NCBI GenBank assembly: GCA_947579665.1
Contig: OX388344.1
Span: 10,906,346-10,970,345 of the forward strand
DNA: 64,000 nt
Origin: Sympetrum striolatum
Lineage: Eukaryota > Arthropoda > Insecta > Odonata > Libellulidae
Reading direction: 5' to 3'
Shown here: in pieces, positions 49,377-62,994 of the stretch
Numbering within the stretch: position 1 is the stretch's first letter
Layout: every line of letters starts with the position of its first letter
Notes under the pieces: generated by a model
Seen by the model: the letters and a program-made list of their open reading frames with translations, nothing else
The model's database searches: none
Told to the model about the DNA's origin: nothing
Program-made: the position numbers and the translations under genes

Positions 49377-52300
49377 TTTTTTCGGTCATATCCTGGCAAA
49401 ATCTCGGAAAAAAGGCCAAATAGAGAACAAAAGTTGAAATTTCGGTGAAATTATCCGATTTCAATTCTTTTTTCGATCATATCCTCGTTAAATCATGAAA
49501 ACTAAGGCAAAATAAAAGAGAAAAATTGAAATTTCGTTAAAAATTATTCTTTTTCGATGCTTTTTTCAATCAATTCTTGCAAAAATCACGAAAAATAAGC
49601 AAAAATAGAGGAAAAAAATTGAGAATTTGGCGAACGTTTCATTTTTCCATGCTTGGTTTGATCATATCCTGGCAAAATCTCGGAAAAAAAGGCCAAATAG
49701 AGAAAAAAAGTTGAAATTTCGGTGAAATTATCCGATTTCAATTCTTTTTTCGATCATATCTTGTTAAAATCATGAAAACTAATGCACAATAAACGAGAAA
49801 AATTGAAATTTCGTTAAAAATTATTCTTTTTCGATGCTTTTTTCAATCATTTCTTGTCAAAATCACAAAAACTAAGAGAAAATTGAGGAAAAAAGTTGAA
49901 AGTTCGATAAAGTTATCCGTTTTCCATGCTTTTTTCGATCATATCTTAGATAAATCACGAATACTATGGCAAAATAGAGGAGAAAAGTTGAAATTACTGT
50001 GAAATTATCCGTTTTCGCTACTTTTTTCAATAATATCTTCACAGAATCATGAAAACTTAGGCCAAATAGAGAAAAAAAGTTGAAATTTCGGTGAAATCAT
50101 CCGATTTCAATTATTTTTTCGATCATATCTTCTTAAAATCATGAAAACTAAGGCAAGATAGACGAGAAAAATTGATATTTCATTAAAAATTAGTCTTTTT
50201 CGATGCTTTTTTCAATCATTTCTTGTCAAAATCACGAAAAAAAAAACATAAATTGAGGAAAAAAATTGAGAATTTGGTGAACTTTTCATTTCTCCATGCT
50301 TTTTTCGATAATATCCTAGATAAATCACGAAAAATAAGGCAAAATAGAGGCGAAATATTGAAATTTCGGTGAAATTATCCGATTTCAATGCTGTTTTCGA
50401 TCCGATCTTGGTAAAATCATGAAAACTAAGGCAAAATAAACGAGAAAAATTGAAATTTAATTAAAAATTATTCTTTTTCGATGCTTTTTTCAATCATTTC
50501 TTGTCAAAATCACGATATCTAAGAGATAATAGAGGAAAAAAATTGAGAATTCAGAGATTTTTTCATTTTTCCATGCTTTTTTCGGTCATATCCTGGCAAA
50601 ATCACGGAATCAATGGCAAAATAGAGAAAAAAAGTAGAAATTTTGGTGAAATTATTCAATTTCAATTCTTTTTTCGATCACATCTTGGTAAAATCATGAA
50701 AACTAAGGCAAAATAGACGAGAAAAATCTAAATTTCATTGAAAATTATTCTATATCGATGCTTTTTTCAATCATATTTTGTCAAAATAACGAAAACTAAG
50801 AGAAAATAGGCAGATAAAATTGAGAATTTGGTAAACTTTGCATTTTTCCATGCTTTTTTCGATCATATCCTGGCAAAATCTCGGAAAAAAAGGCCAAATA
50901 GAGAAAAAAGTTGAATTTTCGGTGAAATTATGCGATTTCAATTCTTTTTTCGATCATATCCTCGTTAAATCATGAAAACCAAGGAAAAACAGAAAAGAAA
51001 AATTGAAATTTTGTTAAAAGTTATTCTTTTTCGATGCTTTTTTCAATAATTTCTTGTCAAAATCACGAAAAATAAGCAAAAATAGAGGAAAAAAATTGAG
51101 AATTTGGTGAACGTTTCATTTTTCCATGCTTGGATCGATCATATCCTAGCAAAATCTCGGAAAAAAAGGCCAAATAGAGAAAAAAAGTTGAAATTTCGGT
51201 GAAATTATCCGATTTCAATTCTTTTTTCGATCATATCTGGGGGAAATCATGAAAACTAAGGCAAAATAAACGAGAAAAATTGAAATTTCATTAAAAATTA
51301 TTCTTTTTCGATGCTTTTTTCAATCATTTCTTGCCAAAATCAGGAAAAATAAGCAAAATAGAGGAAAAAATTGAGAATTCGGTAAAATAATCCGTTTTCG
51401 ATGATTTTTTCGGTCATATCTTAGATAAATCATGAAAACTAAGGCAAAATAGAGGAAAAAAGTTGATTTTACTGTTAATTTATTCGATTTCAGTTCTTTA
51501 TTCGATCATATCTTGTTAAAATCATGAAAACTAAGGCAAAATAAACGAGAAAAATTGAAATTTCGTTAAAAATTATTCTTTTTCGATGCTTTTTTTAATC
51601 ATTTCTTGTCAAAATCACAAAAACTAAGAGAAAATTGAGGAAAAAAGTTGAAAGTTCGATAAGGTTATCCGTTTTCCATGCTTTTTTCGATCATATCTTA
51701 GTTAAATCACGAATAATATGGCAAAATAGCGGAGAAAAGTATAAATTATGGTGAAATTTTCCGTTTTCGCTACTTTTTTCAATAATATCTTCACAGAATC
51801 ATGAAAACTTTTGCCAAAAAGAGGAGAAAATTTCAAATTTCGTAAAAATTGTCCGTTTTCAATACTTTTTTCCATCATATCCTGGGAAAATCACGAATGC
51901 TAAGGCAAAATAGAGGAAAAAAGTGGAAATATCGTTGAAATGGTCCATTGTCGATGCATTCTTTGATCATATCTTGGATCAATCACGAAAACTATGGCAC
52001 AATAGAGGAAAAAAGATTAAATTTCGGTGAAATTAACCGATTTCAATTCTTTTTTCGATCATATCTTCGTAAAATTATGAAAACCAAGGCAAAACAGACT
52101 AGAAAAATTGAAATTTCGTTAAAAATTATTCTTTTTCGATGCTTTCTTCAATCATTTCCTGCCAAAATCACGAAAAATAAGAAAAAATAGAGGAAAATAT
52201 TGAGAATTCGGTAAGATAATCCGTTTTCCATGCTAATTTTGATCATATCATTGCAAAATCTCGGAAAATAGGGCCAAATAGAGAAAAAAAGTTAAAATTT

Positions 52301-52509
52301 CGGTTAAATTATCAGATTTCAATTCTTTTTTCGATCATTTCTGGGTGAAATCATGAAAACTGACGAAAAATAGGCGAGAAAGATTGAAATTTTTTAAAAA
52401 TTATTCGTTTTCGATGCTTTTTTTTATCATTTCTAGTCAAAATCACGAAAACTAAGGAAAAATAAAGGAAAAAAGTTGAAAGTTCGGTGAAGTTATCCGT
52501 TTTCCATGC
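49377..52509 (+). repeat. A/B/C tract, most diverged part of the window
   Basis: The 5393-bp duplication ends near 50098. Beyond it, 50.1-50.9 kb has monomers with many private variants: GCTGTTTTCGATCCGATC, TCACGATATCTAAGAG, GGAATCAATGGC and TCTATATCGATGC. 50.9-51.4 kb resembles 37.1-37.9 and 53.7-54.6 kb but has one trimer less. 51600-52153 is the 554-bp block seen at 836-1389. N-type monomers start near 52330. No non-satellite DNA was seen. Confidence 0.87.
51600..52153 (+). repeat. 554-bp six-monomer block, second occurrence
   Basis: It aligns with 836-1389 at an offset of 50764, with diverged m1/m2-like units and GTGGAAATATCGTTGAAATGG. It shows more differences from 836-1389 than pairs of ordinary M modules show from each other, so it is probably an older lineage. 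Confidence 0.83.
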
Positions 52510-53355
52510 TTTTTTCGATCATATCTTAGATAAATCACGAATACTATGGCAAAATAGAGGAGAAAAGTTAAAATTACGGTGAAATTATCCGTTTTCGCTA
52601 CTTTTTTCAATAATATCTTCACAGAATCATGAAAACATAGGCCAAATAGCGGAAAAAAGTTGAAATTTCGGTGAAATTATCCGATGTTTTTCTTTTTTCG
52701 ATGATATCTTCACAAAATCATGAAAAATATTGCCAAAAAAGGAGAAAAGTTCAAATTTCATAGAAATTGTCCGGTTTCCATACTTTTTTCGATCATATTT
52801 CGGGAAAAAAACGAAAACTAAGGCAAAATAGAGGAAAAAAGTTGAAATTACTTTGAAATTGTCCGTTGTCGATGCTTTTTGCGTTCATATCTTGGGTATA
52901 TCACTAAAACTATGGCAAAATAAAGGAAAAAGGTTGAAATTACGGTGAAACTATCCGTTTTCGATACTTTTTTCTATCATTTCTTGTCAAAATCACGAAT
53001 ACTAGGGCAATATAAAGGAAGTAAGATGAAATTTCGGTGAAATTGTCCGTTATCGATGCTTTTTTCGATCATATCTGGGTGAAATCATGAAAACTAACTC
53101 AGAATAGAAGTGAAATATTGAAATTTCCTTAAAAATTATTCTTTTTCGATGCTTTTTCCAGATATTTTTTGTCAAAATCACGAAAAATAAGCAAAAATAG
53201 AGGAAAAAATTGAGAATTTGGTAAAATAATCTGGTTTCGATGCGTTCTTCGATCATAACCTATATATAAATCACGAAACCTATGGCAAAATAGAGAAAAA
53301 AAGATAAAATAGGGGGATAAAATTGAGAATTCGGTGAACTTTTCATTTTTCCATG
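52510..53355 (+). repeat. M module copy 20 (complete)
   Basis: At 846 bp, m1-m9 are all present and m6 is at 53002. m4 reads CATATTTCGGGAAAAAAACG. m7 has AACTCAGAATAGAAGTG in place of AAGGCAGAATAGACGAG, the most altered m7 in the window. Only the last two N monomers precede it. Confidence 0.9.
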
Positions 53356-54829
53356 CTTTTTTCGATCATATCCTGGCAAAATCTCGGAAAAAAAGGCCGA
53401 ATAGAGAAAAAAGTTGAATTTTCGGTGAAATTATTCGATTTCAATTCTTTTTTCGATCACATCTTCGTAAAATCATGAAAACTAAGGCAAAATAGACGAG
53501 AAAAATCTAAATTTCATTGAAAATTATTCTATATCGATGCTTTTTTCAATCATATTTTGTCAAAATAACGAAAACTAAGAGAAAATAGGCAGATAAAATT
53601 GAGAATTTGGTGAACTTTGCATTCTTCCATGCTTTTTTCGATCATATCCTGGCAAAATCTCGGAAAAAAAGGCCAAATAGAGAAGAAAGTTGAATTTTCG
53701 GTGAAATTATCCGATTTCAATTCTTTCTTCGATCATATCCTCGTTAAATCATTAAAACCAAGGAAAAACAGAAAAGAAAAATTGAAATTTTGTTAAAAGT
53801 TATTCTTTTTCGATGCTTTTTTCAATAATTTCTTGTCAAAATGACGAAATATAAGCAAAAATAGAGGAAAACAATTGAGAATTTGGTGATCGTTTCATTT
53901 TTCCATGCTTGGTTCGATCATATCCTAGCAAAATCTCGGAAAAAAAGGCCAAATAGAGAAAAAAAGGTTGAAATTTCGGTGAAATTATCCGATTTCAATT
54001 CTTTTTTCGATCATATCTGGGGGAAATCATGAAAACTAAGGCAAAATAAACGAGAAAAATTGAAATTTCATTAAAAATTATTCTTTTTCGATGCTTTTTT
54101 CAATAATTTCTTGTCAAAATCACGAAAAATAAGCAAAAATAGAGGAAAAAAATTGAGAATATGGTGAACGTTTCATTTTTCCATGCTTGGTTCGATCATA
54201 TCCTAGCAAAATCTCGGAAAAAAAGGCCAAATAGAGAAAAAAAGTTGAAATTTCGGTGAAATTATCCGATTTCAATTCTTTTTTCGATCATATCTGGGGG
54301 AAATCATGAAAACTAAGGCAAAATAAACGAGAAAAATTGAAATTTCATTAAAAATTATTCTTTTTCGATGCTTTTTTCAATCATTTCTTGCCAAAATCAG
54401 GAAAAATAAGCAAAATAGAGGAAAAAATTGAGAATTCGGTAAAATAATCCGTTTTCGATGATTGTTTCGGTCATATCTTAGATAAATCACAAAAACTAAG
54501 GCAAAATAGAGGAATAAAGTTGAAATTTCCGTGAAATTATTCGATTTCCATTCTTTTTCGATCATATCTTCTTAAAATCATGAAAACTAAGGCAAAATAG
54601 ACGAGAAAAATTTATATTTCATTAAAAATTAGTCTTTTTCGATGCTTTTTTCAATCATTTCTTGTCAAAATCACGGAAAATAAGCAAAAATGGAGGGAAA
54701 AATCGAGAATTCGGTGAACTTTTCATTTTTTCCATGCTTTTTTCGATCATATCTTGGCAGAATCTCGGAAAAAAAGGCCAAATAGAGAAAAAAAGTTGAA
54801 ATTTCGGTGAAATAATCCAATTTCAATTC
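53356..54829 (+). repeat. A/B/C tract with a tandem trimer (278 bp)
   Basis: TCCATGCTTGGTTCGATC lies at 53902 and 54180, 278 bp apart. The order matches 37.1-37.9 kb at an offset near 16626. A variant B with ATTGAAAATTATTCTATATC near 53515 matches 50735. Confidence 0.87.
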
Positions 54830-55980
54830 TTTTTTCGATCATACCATCGTAAAATCATGAAAACCAACGCAAAAACAAACTAGAAAAATTGAAATTTCGT
54901 TAAATATTATTCTTTTTCGAAGCTTTTTTCAATAATTTCTTGTCAAAATCACGAAAAATAAGCGAAAATAGAGGAAAAAAATTAAGAATTTGGTGAACGT
55001 TTCATTTTTCCATGCTGTTTATGATCATATCCTGACAAATTTTCGGAAAAAAAGGCCAAATAGAGAAAAAACGTTCAAATTTCGGTTAAATTATCGGATT
55101 TCAATTCTTTTTTCGATCAATTCTGGGTGAAATCATGAAAACAGAAGAAAAATAGGTGAGAAAAATTGAAATTTTTTTAAAAATTATTCGTTTTCGAAGC
55201 TTTTTTTATCATTCCTTGTCAAAATCACGAAAACTAAGGAAAAATAAAGGAAAAAAGTTGAAAGTTCGGTGAAGTTATCCGTTTTCCATGCTTTTTTCGA
55301 TCATATCTTAGATAAATCACGAATACTATGGCAAAATAGAGGAGAAAAGTTGAAATTACTGTGAAATTATCCGTTTTCGCTACTTTTTTCAATAATATCT
55401 TCACAGAATCATGAAAACTTAGGCCAAATAGCGGAAAAAAGTTGAAATTTCGGTGAAATTATCCGATGTTTCTCTTTTTTCGATGATATCTTCACAAAAT
55501 CATGAAAAATAATGCCAAAAAGAAGAGAAAAGTTCAAATTTCGTGGAAATTGTCCGGTTTCCATACTTTTTTCGATCATATTTTGGGAAAAAAACGAAAA
55601 CTAAGGCAAAATAGAGGAAAAAAGTTGAAATTACTTTGAAATTGTCCGTTGTCGATGCTTTTTGCGTTCATATCCTGGGTATATCACTAAAACTATGGCA
55701 AAATAGAGGAAAAAGGTTGAAATTACGGTGAAACTATCCGTTTTCGATACTTTTTTCTATCATTTCTTGTCAAAATCACGAATACTAGGGCAATATAAAG
55801 GAAGTAAGATGAAATTTCGGTGAAATTGTCCGTTTTCGATGCTTTTTTCGATCATATCTGGGTGAAATCATGAAAACTAAGGCAGAATAGACGAGAAAAA
55901 TAGAAATTTCCTTAAAAATTATTCATTTTCGATGCTTTTTCCAGAAATTTTTTGTCAAAATCACGAAAAATAAGCAAAAA
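54830..55980 (+). repeat. N leader plus M module copy 21 (m9 replaced by a join)
   Basis: N is at 54830-55291 and M starts at 55292 with m1-m7, m6 at 55785. m8 begins normally (CCAGAAATTTTTTGTC) but at about 55980 becomes a C-type unit (TTGAGGAAAAAAATTGAG). In copy 22, m8, m9 and two more monomers precede that C unit, so three monomers are missing here. Confidence 0.88.
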
Positions 55981-57729
55981 TTGAGGAAAAAAATTGAGAT
56001 TTCGGTGAACTTTCCATTTTTCCTTGCTTTTTTCGATCATATCCTGGCAAAATCTCGGAAAAAAAGGCCAAATAGAGAAAAAAAGTTGAAATTTCGGTGA
56101 AATCATCCGGTTTCAATTATTTTTTCGATCATATCTTGTTAAAATCATTAAAACTAAGGCAAAATAAAAGAGAAAAATTGAAATTTCGTTAAAAATTATT
56201 CTTTTTCGATGCTTTTTTCAATCAATTCTTGCCAAAATCACGAAAAATAAGCAAAAATAGAGGAAAAAACTGAGAATTCAGTAAGATAATCCGTTTTCGA
56301 TGCTTTTTTCGATCATATCTTAGATAAATCACGAAATCTAAGGCAAAATAGAGGAAAAAAGTTGAGAATTTGGTGGACGTTTCATATTTCCATTCTACTT
56401 TTGATCATATCATTGTAAAATCTCGGAAAAAAAGGCCAAATAGAGAAAAAAAGTTGAAATTTCGGTGAAATTATCCGATTTAAATTATTTTTTCGATCAT
56501 ATCTTCTTAAAATCATGAAAACCGAGGCAAAATAGACGAGAAAAATTGAAATTTCATAAAAAATTATTCTATTTCGATGCTTTTTCCAATCATTTCTTGT
56601 CAAAATCAAAAAAACTAAGAGAAAATAGGTGGAAAAAATTGTGAATTCGGTGAACTTTTCATTTTTCCGTGCTTTTTTTGGTCATATCCTGGAAAAATAA
56701 CGGAACCTAGAGCCAAGTAGAGGAAAAAAGTTGAAATTTCGGTGAAATTATCCGATTTCAATTCTTTTTTCGATCATTTTTTGTTAAAATCATGAAAACC
56801 AAGGCAAAATAGACTAGAAAAATTGAAATTTAGTAAAAAATTATTCTTTTTCGATGCTTTTTTTAATTATTTCTTGTCAAAATCACGAAAAATAAGCATA
56901 AATAGAGGAAAAAAATTGAGATTTCGGTGAACTTTCCATTTTTCCTTGCTTTTTTCGATCATATCCTGGCAAAATCTCGGAAAAAAAGGCCAAATAGAGA
57001 AACAAAGTTGAAATTGCGGTGAAATTATCCGATTTAAATTATTTTTCGATCATATATTGGTAAAATCATGATATCCAAGGCAAAATAGACGAGAAAAATT
57101 GAAATATCGTTAAAAATTATTCTTTTTCGATGCTTTTTTCAATAATATCTTGTCAAAAACACGAAAAATAAGTAAAAATAGAAAAAAAAATTATGAATTC
57201 GGTGAACTTTTCATTTTTCCATTCTTTTTTCGATCATATTCTTGCAAAATCTCGGATAATAAGGCCAAATAGAGAAAAAAAGGTTGAAATTTCGGTGAAA
57301 TTATCCGATTTCAATTCTTTTTTCGATCATATCTGGGTGATATCATGAAAACTAAGGCAAAATAGACGAGAAATATTGAAATTTCATTAAAAATTATTCT
57401 TTTTCGATGCTTTTTTCAATCATTTCTTGCCAAAATCAGGAAAAATAAGCAAAATAGAGGAAAAAATTGAGAATTCGGTAAAATAATCCGTTTTCGATGA
57501 TTGTTTCGGTCATATCTTAGATAAATCACAAAAACTAAGGCAAAATAGAGGAATAAAGTTGAAATTTCCGTGAAATTATTCGATTTCCATTCTTTTTCGA
57601 TCATATCTTCTTAAAATCATGAAAACTAAGGCAAAATAGACGAGAAAAATTGATATTTCATTAAAAATTAGTCTTTTTCGATGCTTTTTTCAATCATTTC
57701 TTGCAAAAATCACGAACAATAAGCAAAAA
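55981..57729 (+). repeat. 1749-bp higher-order unit, copy 1 (19 monomers)
   Basis: First of the 19-monomer units, counted from the TTGAGGAAAAAAATTGAG landmark. It contains the A variant with AACGGAACCTAGAGCC, GATATCCAAGG and TTCGATTTCCATTC units, and no M module. By eye it differs from copies 3 and 4 by a handful of substitutions. It shares TTCCGTGC and AAATTGCGGTG with copy 3. Confidence 0.9.
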
Positions 57730-59496
57730 TTGAGGAAAAAAATTGAGATTTCGGTGAACTTTCCATTTTTCCTTGCTTTTTTCGATCATATCCTGGCAAA
57801 ATCTCGGAAAAAAAGGCCAAATAGAGAAAAAAAGTTGAAATTTCGGTGAAATCATCCGGTTTCAATTATTTTTTCGATCATATCTTGTTAAAATCGTTAA
57901 AACTAAGGCAAAATAAAAGAGAAAAATTGAAATTTCGTTAAAAATTATTCTTTTTCGATGCTTTTTTCAATCAATTCTTGCCAAAATCACGAAAAATAAG
58001 CAAAAATAGAGGAAAAAACTGAGAATTCAGTAAGATAATCCGTTTTCGATGCTTTTTTCGATCATATCTTAGATAAATCACGAAAACTAAGGCAAAATAG
58101 AGGAAAAAAGTTGAGAATTTGGTGGACGTTTCATATTTCCATTCTACTTTTGATCATATCATTGCAAAATCTCGGAAAATAGGGCCAAATAGAGAAAAAA
58201 AGTTGAAATTTCGGTTAAATTATCAGATTTCAATTCTTTTTTCGATCATTTCTGGGTGAAATCATGAAAACTGACGAAAAATAGGCGAGAAAGATTGAAA
58301 TTTTTTAAAAATTATTCGTTTTCGATGCTTTTTTTATCATTTCTAGTCAAAATCACGAAAACTAAGGAAAAATAAAGGAAAAAAGTTGAAAGTTCGGTGA
58401 AGTTATCCGTTTTCCATGCTTTTTTCGATCATATCTTAGATAAATCACGAATACTATGGCAAAATAGAGGAGAAAAGTTGAAATTACTGTGAAATTATCC
58501 GTTTTCGCTACTTTTTTCAATAATATCTTCACAGAATCATGAAAACTTAGGCCAAATAGCGGAAAAAAGTTGAAATTTCGGTGAAATTATCCGATGTTTC
58601 TCTTTTTTCGATGATATCTTCACAAAATCATGAAAAATAATGCCAAAAAGAAGAGAAAAGTTCAAATTTCGTGGAAATTGTCCGGTTTCCATACTTTTTT
58701 CGATCATATTTTGGGAAAAAAACGAAAACTAAGGCAAAATAGAGGAAAAAAGTTGAAATTACTTTGAAATTGTCCGTTGTCGATGCTTTTTGCGTTCATA
58801 TCCTGGGTATATCACTAAAACTATGGCAAAATAGAGGAAAAAGGTTGAAATTACGGTGAAACTATCCGTTTTCGATACTTTTTTCTATCATTTCTTGTCA
58901 AAATCACGAATACTAGGGCAATATAAAGGAAGTAAGATGAAATTTCGGTGAAATTGTCCGTTTTCGATGCTTTTTTCGATCATATCTGGGTGAAATCATG
59001 AAAACTAAGGCAGAATAGACGAGAAAAATAGAAATTTCCTTAAAAATTATTCATTTTCGATGCTTTTTCCAGAAATTTTTTGTCAAAATCACGAAAAATA
59101 AGCAAAAATAGAGGATAAAATTGAGAATTTGGTAAAAAAATCTGTTTTCGATGCGTTTTTCGATCATAACCTATATATTAATCACGAAAACTATGGCAAA
59201 ATAGAGAAAAAAAGATAAAATAGGGGGATAAAATTGAGAATTCGGTGAACTTTTCAATTTTCCATGCTTTTTTCGGTCATATCCTGGCAAAATCTCGGAA
59301 AAAAGGCCAAATAGAGAACAAAAGTTGAAATTTCGGTGAAATTATCCGATTTCAATTCTTTTTTCGATCATATCTTCGTTAAATCATGAAAACTAAGGCA
59401 AAATAAAAGAGAAAAATTGAAATTTCGTTAAAAATTATTCTTTTTCGATGCTTTTTTCAATCAATTCTTGCAAAAATCACGAAAAATAAGCAAAAA
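57730..59496 (+). repeat. 1767-bp alternative unit carrying M module copy 22
   Basis: The first ~430 bp match the 1749-bp unit. Near 58164 ATTGCAAAATC replaces ATTGTAAAATC, and the sequence switches to N-type monomers and a complete M (58420-59267, 848 bp, m6 at 58913). A and B monomers then return it to the landmark. It also has nineteen monomers; the extra 18 bp comes mainly from the long m9. Confidence 0.9.
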
Positions 59497-61245
59497 TTGA
59501 GGAAAAAAATTGAGATTTCGGTGAACTTTCCATTTTTCCTTGCTTTTTTCGATCATATCCTGGCAAAATCTCGGAAAAAAAGGCCAAATAGAGAAAAAAA
59601 GTTGAAATTTCGGTGAAATCATCCGGTTTCAATTATTTTTTCGATCATATCTTGTTAAAATCATTAAAACTAAGGCAAAATAAAAGAGAAAAATTGAAAT
59701 TTCGTTAAAAATTATTCTTTTTCGATGCTTTTTTCAATCAATTCTTGCCAAAATCACGAAAAATAAGCAAAAATAGAGGAAAAAACTGAGAATTCAGTAA
59801 GATAATCCGTTTTCGATGCTTTTTTCGATCATATCTTAGATAAATCACGAAATCTAAGGCAAAATAGAGGAAAAAAGTTGAGAATTTGGTGGACGTTTCA
59901 TATTTCCATTCTACTTTTGATCATATCATTGTAAAATCTCGGAAAAAAAGGCCAAATAGAGAAAAAAAGTTGAAATTTCGGTGAAATTATCCGATTTAAA
60001 TTATTTTTTCGATCATATCTTCTTAAAATCATGAAAACCGAGGCAAAATAGACGAGAAAAATTGAAATTTCATAAAAAATTATTCTATTTCGATGCTTTT
60101 TCCAATCATTTCTTGTCAAAATCAAAAAAACTAAGAGAAAATAGGTGGAAAAAATTGTGAATTCGGTGATCTTTTCATTTTTCCGTGCTTTTTTTGGTCA
60201 TATCCTGGAAAAATAACGGAACCTAGAGCCAAGTAGAGGAAAAAAGTTGAAATTTCGGTGAAATTATCCGATTTCAATTCTTTTTTCGATCATTTTTTGT
60301 TAAAATCATGAAAACCAAGGCAAAATAGACTAGAAAAATTGAAATTTAGTAAAAAATTATTCTTTTTCGATGCTTTTTTTAATTATTTCTTGTCAAAATC
60401 ACGAAAAATAAGCATAAATAGAGGAAAAAAATTGAGATTTCGGTGAACTTTCCATTTTTCCTTGCTTTTTTCGATCATATCCTGGCAAAATCTCGGAAAA
60501 AAAGGCCAAATAGAGAAACAAAGTTGAAATTGCGGTGAAATTATCCGATTTAAATTATTTTTCGATCATATATTGGTAAAATCATGATATCCAAGGCAAA
60601 ATAGACGAGAAAAATTGAAATATCGTTAAAAATTATTCTTTTTCGATGCTTTTTTCAATAATATCTTGTCAAAAACACGAAAAATAAGTAAAAATAGAAA
60701 AAAAAATTATGAATTCGGTGAACTTTTCATTTTTCCATTCTTTTTTCGATCATATTCTTGCAAAATCTCGGATAATAAGGCCAAATAGAGAAAAAAAGGT
60801 TGAAATTTCGGTGAAATTATCCGATTTCAATTCTTTTTTCGATCATATCTGGGTGATATCATGAAAACTAAGGCAAAATAGACGAGAAATATTGAAATTT
60901 CATTAAAAATTATTCTTTTTCGATGCTTTTTTCAATCATTTCTTGCCAAAATCAGGAAAAATAAGCAAAATAGAGGAAAAAATTGAGAATTCGGTAAAAT
61001 AATCCGTTTTCGATGATTGTTTCGGTCATATCTTAGATAAATCACAAAAACTAAGGCAAAATAGAGGAATAAAGTTGAAATTTCCGTGAAATTATTCGAT
61101 TTCCATTCTTTTTCGATCATATCTTCTTAAAATCATGAAAACTAAGGCAAAATAGACGAGAAAAATTGATATTTCATTAAAAATTAGTCTTTTTCGATGC
61201 TTTTTTCAATCATTTCTTGCAAAAATCACGAACAATAAGCAAAAA
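59497..61245 (+). repeat. 1749-bp higher-order unit, copy 3 in the array
   Basis: It matches 55981-57729 at an offset of 3516. Differences are few, such as TGATCTTTTC near 60169 for TGAACTTTTC. Confidence 0.9.
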
Positions 61246-62994
61246 TTGAGGAAAAAAATTGAGATTTCGGTGAACTTTCCATTTTTCCTTGCTTTTTTCG
61301 ATCATATCCTGGCAAAATCTCGGAAAAAAAGGCCAAATAGAGAAAAAAAGTTGAAATTTCGGTGAAATCATCCGGTTTCAATTATTTTTTCGATCATATC
61401 TTGTTAAAATCATTAAAACTAAGGCAAAATAAAAGAGAAAAATTGAAATTTCGTTAAAAATTATTCTTTTTCGATGCTTTTTTCAATCAATTCTTGCCAA
61501 AATCACGAAAAATAAGCAAAAATAGAGGAAAAAACTGAGAATTCAGTAAGATAATCCGTTTTCGATGCTTTTTTCGATCATATCTTAGATAAATCACGAA
61601 AACTAAGGCAAAATAGAGGAAAAAAGTTGAGAATTTGGTGGACGTTTCATATTTCCATTCTACTTTTGATCATATCATTGTAAAATCTCGGAAAAAAAGG
61701 CCAAATAGAGAAAAAAAGTTGAAATTTCGGTGAAATTATCCGATTTAAATTATTTTTTCGATCATATCTTCTTAAAATCATGAAAACCGAGGCAAAATAG
61801 ACGAGAAAAATTGAAATTTCATAAAAAATTATTCTATTTCGATGCTTTTTCCAATCATTTCTTGTCAAAATCAAAAAAACTAAGAGAAAATAGGTGGAAA
61901 AAATTGTGAATTCGGTGAACTTTTCATTTTTCCATGCTTTTTTTGGTCATATCCTGGAAAAATAACGGAACCTAGAGCCAAGTAGAGGAAAAAAGTTGAA
62001 ATTTCGGTGAAATTATCCGATTTCAATTCTTTTTTCGATCATTTTTTGTTAAAATCATGAAAACCAAGGCAAAATAGACTAGAAAAATTGAAATTTAGTA
62101 AAAAATTATTCTTTTTCGATGCTTTTTTTAATTATTTCTTGTCAAAATCACGAAAAATAAGCATAAATAGAGGAAAAAAATTGAGATTTCGGTGAACTTT
62201 CCATTTTTCCATGCTTTTTTCGATCATATCCTGGCAAAATCTCGGAAAAAAAGGCCAAATAGAGAAACAAAGTTGAAATTTCGGTGAAATTATCCGATTT
62301 AAATTATTTTTCGATCATATATTGGTAAAATCATGATATCCAAGGCAAAATAGACGAGAAAAATTGAAATTTCGTTAAAAATTATTCTTTTTCGATGCTT
62401 TTTTCAATAATATCTTGTCAAAAACACGAAAAATAAGTAAAAATAGAAAAAAAAATTATGAATTCGGTGAACTTTTCATTTTTCCATTCTTTTTTCGATC
62501 ATATTCTTGCAAAATCTCGGATAATAAGGCCAAATAGAGAAAAAAAGGTTGAAATTTCGGTGAAATTATCCGATTTCAATTCTTTTTTCGATCATATCTG
62601 GGTGATATCATGAAAACTAAGGCAAAATAGACGAGAAATATTGAAATTTCATTAAAAATTATTCTTTTTCGATGCTTTTTTCAATCATTTCTTGCCAAAA
62701 TCAGGAAAAATAAGCAAAATAGAGGAAAAAATTGAGAATTCGGTAAAATAATCCGTTTTCGATGATTGTTTCGGTCATATCTTAGATAAATCACAAAAAC
62801 TAAGGCAAAATAGAGGAATAAAGTTGAAATTTCCGTGAAATTATTCGATTTCCATTCTTTTTCGATCATATCTTCTTAAAATCATGAAAACTAAGGCAAA
62901 ATAGACGAGAAAAATTGATATTTCATTAAAAATTAGTCTTTTTCGATGCTTTTTTCAATCATTTCTTGCAAAAATCACGAACAATAAGCAAAAA
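61246..62994 (+). repeat. 1749-bp higher-order unit, copy 4 in the array
   Basis: It directly follows the previous unit at an offset of 1749. It reads TTCCATGC (not TTCCGTGC) near 61939 and AAATTTCGGTG (not AAATTGCGGTG) near 62277, so it has a slightly different history from copies 1 and 3. Confidence 0.9.

Larger units (their letters stand above)
39313..50098 (+). repeat. Nearly identical tandem duplication, period 5393 bp
   Basis: Copy one is at about 39313-44705 and copy two at about 44706-50098, with ~14 bp of shared sequence after the end. Three M modules match pairwise at exactly 5393 bp (m6/m7 landmarks 39915/45308, 41224/46617, 43629/49022). By eye I found only two substitutions: one in CGTTTCATTTTTCC (~40533) against CGTTTTATTTTTCC, and one in GCTTTATTCG (~44538) against GCTTTTTTCG. 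5393 bp fits 58 monomers with three 113-bp m9 units. It is either a very recent duplication or an assembly duplication. Confidence 0.93.
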
